In this document: piece by piece, positions 57,218-64,000 of the stretch
Layout of the letters: the number at the start of each line of letters is the position of its first letter
Position numbering within the stretch: the stretch's first letter is position 1
Assembly: GCA_037043015.1 (NCBI GenBank)
Contig: CM073321.1
Span: forward strand, 2,423,001 to 2,487,000
Origin: Bryum argenteum
Taxonomy: Eukaryota; Streptophyta; Bryopsida; Bryales; Bryaceae
Length of the DNA: 64,000 nt
Direction of reading: 5' to 3'
The notes under the pieces: generated by a model
What the model saw: only the letters and a program-made list of their open reading frames with translations
The model's database searches: none
What the model was told of the DNA's origin: nothing
Position numbers and translations under genes: made by a program

Positions 57218-58573
57218 GTACCGTTTGACCTGAGTAATATTGAAGGATACCTGGAGCCCCTAGTTGTCGAGCCCACTACTGTTCTTGCCTCTGCTGTCGC
57301 GGACGTCGAGCAATACGGCATGTTGTGGACTCCTAAGCCGAATTCGATTGTGTCGTGGTCCTTATACCCGAAGGAGAAAGGAATTTTCCACCTGTTTCAA
57401 CAGTCTGGAACTAATCCTGCCCATCTCCCATTCTGCAACGACACTTTCAAATACTCGGTGAACTATGAAGAGTCTCACCTTTTAATCACGCTTAAGGTGA
57501 CCTACGTTTGTGGATTCGTCTTCACCATCGTCTTTCCTTCGAATGAAGTGCGATACTCGCACGACACTATCAAGGGCTACATGGTCGGGAAGACGGAAGC
57601 GAAGCTTGTAGACCACATCGTGGGTGGCATACTGAATGTGAGCTCTCCGAAGAAATTTGTGCAGACCTACCAGCAGTATTGCATGCATATCTGGAGTGCA
57701 CTGAACGACTACGAGAGAAGCAAGGCGAAAGGCAAAGCACCCGCAAGGAAGGCACTCATGCCTGCTTTTGAGGAGGGTACCGGGTCAGGAACAACGCGGT
57801 CTGGTATGGCCTCCATTGAGGTAACTCCTACGACTTCGCGGAAACGCCGCAACTCGAACCCCTCGCCAGTAAAGCAGCCGAAGAGAATCAAGAGTAGTTT
57901 GGCAGGCAGTACAATTACATATATGAATCCTTCAATCAAGCATGCCACAACCGAGAAGGACATCGACTACGAAGCTGCAAGTAAGACTCTCAGAGACTTC
58001 TGGAAAAAGTGCGAGCCTTGTTACGTTTTTGGCAAGGACTCGGCTCCTGTCAATGTGGACATCGATCTCCTCGAGAAAGCTGATGCGCAGTTCATCGTCC
58101 GAAAGCTTGAGCCCGCTGGAGTTGTGCATTACAAGAATATCCTGACGAATTCGATCGATTTGAATTCAAGGCAGACCATCATCATCATGCCCATCATCAC
58201 TGTGGCTCCTGCGACTTGGGACTGGGATGCACTACTCGAGTCAAAGTGCAACTTCCGTGTGATCGATGGGCAGCATCACGTCGAAGCTGCGAAGGAGCTT
58301 ACCAAGGAGGCTAGAATCTCTGCGGATAAGATTACCGCCTTGAAGACTCGGCGGGCTCATATTGTTTGGCATTCAGACGCGAAGATGATCATGGACGTGT
58401 CTATCATGGCGAACAAGACTAACAACGCGGGAACATTCACACCATCGTGGGCCACAAACATATTGGCCGCGAGAAGTGTTTGGATAGAATACAGGTTGCC
58501 TGCGAAGTGTGGTGCAAAACCCAAGTCTGGTTGGGAAACAATCGAGCAAGCTATCGCTCGAAAGAACTATGAG
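57218..58573 (+). CDS. Exon 2: ParB/DGQHR-like region
   Basis: The exon is open for 452 codons between a TTTAAATCAG acceptor and a GAG/GTAAGT donor, both phase 0. Residues 32-200 are unfamiliar. A Lys/Arg/Pro-rich linker follows (SRKRRNSNPSPVKQPKRIKS, a likely nuclear signal), then FRVIDGQHHVEAAKEL near residue 380 and TFTPSWATNILAARSVWIEY. IDGQHHVEAA has the form of the ParB/sulfiredoxin superfamily DGQHR motif, known from plasmid partition nucleases and from phosphorothioation (DndB-like) proteins. A relic copy is at 1755-2080. The family is not one I can name. The linker and H3-like N-terminus point to a nuclear protein. Confidence 0.5.
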
Positions 58574-58778
58574 GTAAGTCCTGCATTTTCTTATAATTTT
58601 ATCTGCTTGATTTGTGGCGTTTAGGTCGACGCGACCTAAATTTCAGGTGTTTAGGTCGATGCGAGCTAAATTCTGTGCATTTAGCTAGACTCGACCTAAA
58701 TTCCGTGCGTTTAGCTGGACTCGAGCTAAATGATCATCCCGTCATGTTCTTGAATTGATGTCGCTCTTTCTTCTTCAG
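58574..58778 (+). repeat. Intron with four palindromes at 30-bp spacing
   Basis: The GTAAGT...TTCTTCAG intron of 205 bp holds four 21-base near-palindromes, TTTAGSTCGA...CGASCTAAA, starting at 58620, 58650, 58680 and 58710. The first has G/C arms (TTTAGGTCG...CGACCTAAA) and the fourth C/G arms (TTTAGCTGG...CGAGCTAAA). The exact 30-bp step equals the period of the leader array. Confidence 0.85.
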
Positions 58779-59784
58779 GATTTTGTAGAGGCCATGGTGA
58801 AACGCTTCATGAGTATCAACACGAAATCCCTCGACAAGCTCTTGAAGCCAGCGGACCTCCTCAACGAATTAGAAATCATCACCGCTTCTGAGGAGGTGTA
58901 CCAGCTGTGGTTCGAAGTTATCATTGCAGTCAGGATGGGAGAGTTGATCGACCCCGACACTTGCGAGCCTTTCAACCGAGCTCCTGACTGGGAGTCAAAA
59001 TCTAAGGACATCGTCTTGACTCGCGATACCTTTAGGCAAATGTCTGCATTTGAGTAGCACGACTTCAAGACACTAGCGCTTCATCTTCTGAATAAGATTC
59101 CGGACCGGGACCAACCATATCCCAAGGTGTCCTTGAAGAAACCGAAGCTGAACTACTGGGAGTGCGTTTCGATAAAGGTGTGGCTGGAGAAGCGCAAGAG
59201 GAAGAAATGCTTTGCAAGAGAGTTCCACAACATCAAGCCAACACTGGGGTTATTCGACAGTGCCGACAAGTTTGTGGTTGAAAAGTGGAAGCTTTTCAAG
59301 TTCGATTACAACGTCAATCGGCAAACCATGTCGATGCTCCTTTCCGTGCTCGGGGACCTGTTCTTCAGCGACTACCGCCAGAAGAGGACGAAGAACAAGA
59401 GATCTAAAGAGATTTCCGAGTACGCTGCGGAGTTCTTTAAGAAGTTTTTGGAAGTGAAAGGGGATTTTTCGCTGCCAACCCCGGAACTGCATACAATAAT
59501 GTTTGATGCTGAGACGTTTCAATTCGCTGGTTGGGATAATGGGTATACTTGGGACGATGGAAGATGCGCGTTGGGCATTATCGACCTCAGATGCGTCCCG
59601 GGCCACAGTAGCAGAGTGGACGATATTTCGAATGTCTACTTCAATGACTTCCTGAATGCTTGGAAGGACTTTGTGTATGACCCCTCTATTAAGAATCCTG
59701 ACGTCTGGCTTATTATACGGAGACTACCGATCGTCATTGCCAGGCCGTCGTATATTTCAACGCTTTCAAGGATTTGTACAAGTC
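58779..59784 (+). pseudogene. Exon 3: middle part, interrupted by one stop and a solo LTR
   Basis: From the acceptor at 58778 the frame reads DFVEAMVKRFMSINTKSLDK and goes on to a TAG at 59055-59057. Past it, in the same frame, coding-like sequence continues (HDFKTLALHLLNKIP, LFKFDYNVNRQTMSMLLSV, FSLPTPELHTIMFDAETFQF, CALGIIDLRCVPG) until a solo LTR enters at 59785. Near 59750 the best protein-like frame appears to shift. The stretch IIDLRCVPG...YFNDFLNAWKDFV...DVWLII lies where a beta-class DNA methyltransferase would have its catalytic D/S/N-PP-Y/W motif, but that motif is not intact here, so the assignment is weak. This copy is probably not fully functional unless the stop is read through. 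Confidence 0.45.
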
Positions 59785-61130
59785 TGTGAGCCATACAAAT
59801 GGCTCACGTATTAGTTATTGAATATCTAGATACAAAATACATTTGATTATAGTAGTTTGTGTGGTTCCTATAGGCTAAATGCATTAAATTTGAATTTATA
59901 GAAATAGGCTCGGAAGTTATTAGAATAATTAAGAAAAGCATTGAGTATGGCAATTTAGTGACAATTACATGATTTTATGTTAGGGAGGATAACTAAATTG
60001 TTAGAATTGAAGAATATTTGATGTGAGGTAGTATTAGAGTTAGAGGTAGATAGGCAATTTAGAAAGTAGAAAGGTAAGAAGGAAGGTGAGGGAGTAGGAT
60101 TTCTCCCTCATGCTTCCCCTCTCCCCTTTATCTTTTCTTTCTTTCTCATTTCTTTTTACTTGTCTCTCTCTTTTTGCTAGGGTTTGCTAGTTTTGTCTCT
60201 CTTGTTTTTGGTGTATGTGTGTGGTTTTTGAGATGCTTCTAGGTTGTGGCTATGGAGAATGGAGTTAGTGATCTAAGATGGAGAAAACACACAAGTAGAA
60301 TGTGTGGAGTTGTTGGATGTGGGTGTGAGTGTGGGTAGGTTAGGGTAGAAGATAGGAGAGTGGATTTCCCGACCAAGATCTGGATCTGCCAACTTTGGGA
60401 AGGTGTAGCGTTTGGCTGGAGACGAGTTTGAGCAAGCCCTTTGGAGGAAAGGAGCGTCTTGAAGCCAGCTTTCCAACGAGCCCAAGCGCGCGGTCATAGG
60501 AGCAGCGACGGGGAGCTATGGCGGATCTCCCAAGAGGACTTCACCGGCTTGCGGCGGACGGCGAGAAGAGGCGGCGCTGACTTGAAGAACGATTTCTATC
60601 GGTAGGAGACAAATCTGAGCAAGCCCTTTGGAGGAGAGGAGCGCCTTGAAGCCAGCTTTCCAAAGAGCCTAGGCTTCCTCTTTTTGGATCATGGACGGAG
60701 GAATGGTGATCGATTAAGTGAAAGCATGTCTACTGTGGAGGGCAAATTGAAGGCCTGACTTTGAGGCCGCATAACTCAAGTTTTAGGAAGAACCACGAGA
60801 CGTGCTTCCGGATTCAAGTACATCATCAAGCTAGCTCTCTGTAGACTCCTAGCTTGCCTCAAGAAGAGCAAGGACGAGGGAGATACGGCCATTTTAGTGG
60901 CCAAGGGTCCAGCTGAGGTTGGACCCCAATTGTACTTCTTCTTCCCCCATTGGTTTTCTTGTGATGTTTATTGCATCTCGTGTCTTGATGATCGTGTGAT
61001 GGTGGATGCATGGTGTTTGTGAATGCTTGTTAGGATTTAGAGTCCATTGCTTGGAAGGGCTAGGTAGGTGTCTCCACTCTCAACCGGCCCAACTCTAGGG
61101 CTTTTCTTCCTACGGGTTGAATTGCTCATA
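59785..61130 (+). mobile_element. Solo LTR inside the ParB/methyltransferase-like gene
   Basis: The element starts TGTGAGCC, ends GCTCATA and is flanked by a perfect AAGTC duplication (59780-59784 and 61131-61135). The first 24 bases form the same kind of hairpin end (GTGAGCC...GGCTCAC) as the LTR at 17403, and parts of the body (AAGCCAGCTTTCCAACGAGC) have the same style, so it belongs to that wider family but to another subfamily. Coding sequence of the host gene resumes directly after it. No internal region is seen. Confidence 0.85.
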
Positions 61131-61463
61131 AAGTCGAAGGCAGTTCACTATGCTCCTGCGAACAATGAGTGTCTCAACGGTATCTTGGAGGGGAAGGTCG
61201 TGGACAAACACCGCATTCCACTCTTGTTTCCTCTGAAGAGAACCCACCAGGTATCCGAGGTATTCGATGAAATTCCGGAGCCATTCTATGCCCCGGAGTT
61301 GCCCCTGTATGAGAAACCAGGAGCTTACAGGGAGTTCAATTTCTGCATCAACGACAACGAGTTGCGCTTGGAGTTTTACATTCGCGTACTGCGAATGTTT
61401 ACAGTTCCAGGAAACAGATTTCTGTCAATCATGGGTGGAACTAAGCCCATGCTTGCAGGAATT
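61131..61463 (+). pseudogene. Exon 3 continued: possible AdoMet-binding end
   Basis: Right after the AAGTC copy the reading goes on: KAVHYAPANNECLNGILEGK, then YEKPGAYREFNFCINDNELR and FTVPGNRFLSIMGGTKPMLA, to a GTAAGT donor at 61464 in phase 0. The last stretch, with FLSI-GG-T and then, past the intron, HIVYEDKDE, resembles the motif I (FxGxG ... acidic residue) that beta-class amino-methyltransferases carry after their catalytic motif. This is a pattern judgement only. Confidence 0.45.
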
Positions 61464-61721
61464 GTAAGTTTGTCATTCTTTTGGGCGTTTTGGTCGATGC
61501 CACCTAAATGTCTGTATTTGTCAAGCTCACATCTTCTCTTCCGTTTTACTTGTCAATTTATTCCGGCTCAATCTAAAGTACACTAGATATAGTTGGCGTT
61601 CTTCAGACTTGACAATGATTTGGGCGTTTAGGTTGATGCCACCTAAATGTCTCTTTTTGTCAAGTTCGCATCTGCTCTTCTGTTCTTCTTAGTTGACTAA
61701 CTTTGTGTTTTCATTTTGCAG
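61464..61721 (+). repeat. Intron with two GGTCGATGCCACC palindromes
   Basis: The GTAAGT...TTTTGCAG intron contains GTTTTGGTCGATGCCACCTA near 61487 and GTTTAGGTTGATGCCACCTA near 61627, about 140 bp apart and in the same flanking context (GGGCG before, AATGTCT after). They are variants of the palindrome family in the other introns. Confidence 0.7.
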
Positions 61722-62456
61722 ATGCTTAATCTTCAGACTCATATTGTCTACGAGGACAAAGATGAGTTGGATAAGTACATAGCCGTCCGAGAAAGTAGTT
61801 TTAATCTCGATCCGAACGACTTCTGTGTGGACGCCTATGTGAATCCAGATTGGGTTCGTGGTCCGAAGCCTGGGTGCTCGCCTCAAGCTGGGTTTACCGG
61901 ATCTGCTCGTCGTGGTCGTGGGGAGGCATCGTCATCCGGTGGTCGTGCTCGTTGTGGTGAGGCATATTCTCCTGCTGTGGCTCCTGGTGGCGAACCATCG
62001 TCTGCTGGTGGTGGCGATCCGTCGTCTGCTGGTCTTGCTCGTGGTGGTCGTCCATCATCTGGTGGCCGTGCTCGTGGTAGTAAACCGTCGTCTGGTGGCC
62101 GTGCTCGTGGTAGTAATCCGTCGTCTGGTGGCCGTGCTCGTGGTAGTAATCCGTCGTCTGGTGGCCGTGCTCGTGGTAGTAATCCGTTGTCTGGTGGCCG
62201 TGAAGGCGGTCCTGCATCCGCTGTTCCTACTCGTGGTGGCGCTCGTTCATCCGGTGGTCGTGGTGGGCGTGGTCGTGCATTTAGTGGGCCTTCTGGCGTG
62301 CGGGCTCTAAGCATTGAGCCCATACAGAGCATCGATCGTGTTTACAGGAACCTGATGATAAATCTTCCCGACGATGACGACGTTGATGAAGTTCTTCATT
62401 GGTCGAGCGTCGCGGCTCCTTGGCCCGCGGTGGGGGTTAAGGTCGCATCGACCTAA
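61722..62456 (+). CDS. Exon 4: RGG-like repeat region
   Basis: The exon begins MLNLQTHIVYEDKDELDKYI in phase 0 after the acceptor at 61721. It passes through RESSFNLDPNDFCVDAYVNP and then a long Gly/Ser/Arg-rich tract with SGGRARGS(K/N)PS repeats. Such RGG-like tracts bind RNA or chromatin and favour condensates in other proteins. An acidic stretch (INLPDDDDVDEVLHW) follows. The frame closes at 62454-62456 inside a 30-base palindrome; coding-like sequence continues at once in another frame. Confidence 0.5.
   Translation: MLNLQTHIVYEDKDELDKYIAVRESSFNLDPNDFCVDAYVNPDWVRGPKPGCSPQAGFTGSARRGRGEASSSGGRARCGEAYSPAVAPGGEPSSAGGGDPSSAGLARGGRPSSGGRARGSKPSSGGRARGSNPSSGGRARGSNPSSGGRARGSNPLSGGREGGPASAVPTRGGARSSGGRGGRGRAFSGPSGVRALSIEPIQSIDRVYRNLMINLPDDDDVDEVLHWSSVAAPWPAVGVKVAST
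62058..62189 (+). repeat. 33-bp coding minisatellite (four units)
   Basis: Four near-perfect 33-bp units start at 62058, 62091, 62124 and 62157, each encoding SGGRARGS(K/N)PS. Shorter related units precede them. Their near identity points to recent expansion. Confidence 0.9.
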
Positions 62457-62462
62457 ATCCCC
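62433..62462 (+). repeat. 30-base palindrome at a frame junction
   Basis: GGGGTTAAGGTCG...CGACCTAAATCCCC is an inverted repeat with a one-base bulge in each arm region and a four-base centre. It carries the stop of the upstream frame and the start of the downstream coding-like frame. It belongs to the same palindrome family as the intronic ones, but here it is not in a visible intron. Confidence 0.6.
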
Positions 62463-63910
62463 CTACACTCCTTGAGGAGACACTCGCCTCCAGTGGTCTC
62501 CTCAAAACTCTTAGCAACGATGAAGATGAAGAAGACAACTCTGATTATTGTCAAGAGACCCGCACCAAGGCTGCAAATGATGTTTTCGGGTCTGATTCGG
62601 AGGAGGACCTCGTTATCGGGCAAGAGAGGTTGCCCAAAGATGCGCCTACTTCCGATATTTCTGACAAAGAGAACGCCGAAGAGGGTGCCGATGAGGGTAC
62701 TGCAGGGTCTGACGAGGATAACAATATCGATCCCTCTCCTATGAATTTGGGAGATGATGTCGTATCCTCCCCGGCTCCTATGCAAGCCCCATTGTCGGAT
62801 CCAGCAGTACAAAGGGGATCGACGCTGCCTTCGACACTTGCAAGAGAGCCATCCCCGCCTGCGCCACCTGCAAGAGAATCATCCCCGTCTCCGCCGTCCC
62901 TTGTGCTCGCATTACCTGCTCCTGCCCCTGTACGCGGATGGTACCTCCCTTTGTTGAAGAAGGGTGTTTGGAATACTCGCGCTGACAACCCTGCTGAGAA
63001 GGTGGAGACTACATTTTTCGATTTCTCGGGTGAGCCGGATTCCCCCACGCCAGCAAAGGAGGCTGACGATCCGCTCATCAATCTTGGTCTCGGTCCGCAA
63101 GAGAAGGGTGAACCTTCACAACCGCAAGTCAAGATTGAGTCGAACATTCATGTTCCACTCTCGAAGGATGCCAAGCGTGCCCTGCGTCAGAAGGAAAAGG
63201 AAGAGAGAAGGGCTGCCAAACGAGCTGAAGAAGAAGCCGCAAATGCAAGACGGGAGGCGCAAAGACTTGCAGATCTTGCGAGGTTGGACGAGCAACGGCG
63301 AGAGGATCAACTCAAAGTCGAATCGAAGTTGTCGAATTTGGAGAACTCAAATTCCAGAGTTCTTGGCGATTTGAGCGATTTGAGGGTCTTGTTGACGCAG
63401 ATAGCACAGGTGGCTCTTCCCCTTGCCTCCTACAACCCCGTCAATCAGCCTACTTTGGCTATCTGTGGGCCTTCGACTTCCACCACCCAAACTCCACCCA
63501 AACTCGTAGCACCTCCGAATCCTGCAGTTCCAGCCTGCATTCTTCCTGCTCCGGCTACGCCAGTAACGGACGTTGTTATTGAGGAGATCATCAGTGACGC
63601 ATCTCGTTCGGAAGCTGATATCGCCAAGCAGGGGGAGAACAATGGCGTTCATCCGCTCGCGACGCCAGACCACCGAATCGACAACGTGGATTACGAAGCA
63701 AGCGACCACGGACGAGCAGATGAAGATCATCTTGACGGTGCTTTCACACTCTTGGTGACCTCCGTTTCGATTGATGCTACCTCCGTGCATGAGGTTCTCG
63801 AGGGTAGTCAAGACTTGCACGAAGATGCACAAAAAGCGGTTCAGGGTGCGCCAATCTCCCTTGACTCTGGGAACAACAAACTCGACTCAGAACTTGCGAC
63901 TAATCCCACG
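62463..63910 (+). CDS. Exon 5: acidic, Pro-rich and coiled-coil tail
   Basis: From the palindrome the frame reads PPTLLEETLASSGLLKTLSN and stays open to ATNPT at 63910, where GTGAGC gives a phase-0 donor; the gene runs off the window. It is acidic at first (DEDEEDNSDYCQE), then Pro/Ser-rich (ESSPSPPSLV), then has a strongly charged helix rich in K/E/R/A (RALRQKEKEERRAAKRAEEE) of about 60 residues that should form a coiled coil. A second Pro-rich stretch and an acidic end follow. I recognise no enzyme domain. It may belong to the same transcript as exons 1-4 or be a neighbouring gene; the first ATG in frame is at 62630. Confidence 0.45.
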
Positions 63911-64000
63911 GTGAGCTTCTTATCAATTGTAGCAAATCTTGTTTAGGTCGGGTCCACCTGAATTTCTGTTTATCTGGTTGATGAGCATGTGCTCATATTA
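63911..64000 (+). other. Start of an intron with another palindrome, cut by the window edge
   Basis: After the GTGAGC donor comes GTTTAGGTCGGGTCCACCTG at 63942, a worn member of the palindrome family. Confidence 0.55.

Noticed and set aside
61858-62332. Open frames of 107-150 codons on other frames and strand
   Set aside because: They are by-products of the 33-bp coding minisatellite; the frame beginning MLNLQTHIVYEDKDE fits the splice sites.
40331-64000. The gene set as a Polinton or endogenised giant virus
   Set aside because: No capsid, packaging ATPase, protease or polymerase B sequence is visible, and the genes have ordinary introns.
1-64000. tRNA and rRNA genes
   Set aside because: I looked for cloverleaf-like and rRNA-like stretches; the only tRNA-like matches are the primer-binding sites of the LTR elements.

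Overview
The window looks like nuclear DNA of a land plant with a large, transposon-packed genome. The evidence is GT-AG introns, plant-type Ty3/gypsy LTR elements (one with an initiator-Met tRNA primer site and a chromodomain, others with a downstream extra ORF of the plant retrotransposon type), and LTRs nested in LTRs. A DUF7869-type transposase-like gene and an FCP1-like HAD gene hint at a non-seed plant (bryophyte, lycophyte or fern), but the sequence alone does not settle this.

Layout. 1-2080 (plus 6008-6049) is a decayed copy of an unfamiliar multi-exon gene family. It is split by a solo LTR (2081-6007, target duplication GCAAA), which itself holds a 2.6-kb solo LTR (2241-4840, duplication GTGTG). 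6050-40330 is an old, decayed chromovirus-type gypsy element. Its gag was hit twice, 160 bp apart: by a young minus-strand gypsy element (7789-17240, duplication CCGGG, LTRs about 99.4% identical) and by a plus-strand gypsy element (17403-34531, duplication TTCAC/TTTAC). The latter received a reversed solo LTR (22164-23784, ATGCC) and a 3.4-kb ORF-carrying LTR-like unit (25513-28940, CCGGC).

40331-64000 is different. It holds a decayed FCP1-like HAD phosphatase-like gene, then a DUF7869 transposase-like gene on the minus strand (43610-45680), then an AT-rich spacer of about 8 kb (47470-55480), then a plus-strand gene starting at 57024 and running off the window. The last two genes diverge from the spacer. 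Each is preceded by a similar 5' module in inverted orientation: a GC-rich leader exon, a GT donor, then an intron filled with an array of TTTAG...CTAAA units (30-bp period on the right side).

The plus-strand gene begins MARTKQT, the same as the first seven residues of histone H3. It carries a ParB/DGQHR-like motif, a region that could be a beta-class amino-methyltransferase, an RGG-like repeat tract and an acidic/coiled-coil tail. A solo LTR (59785-61130, AAGTC) interrupts it. Short palindromes of the TTTAG-S-TCGA type recur in the introns of this gene, of its relic at the left edge and, more decayed, of the FCP1-like gene. This gene set, its shared 5' modules and its intron palindromes are the best candidate here for an undescribed system. 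The association and functions are inference.
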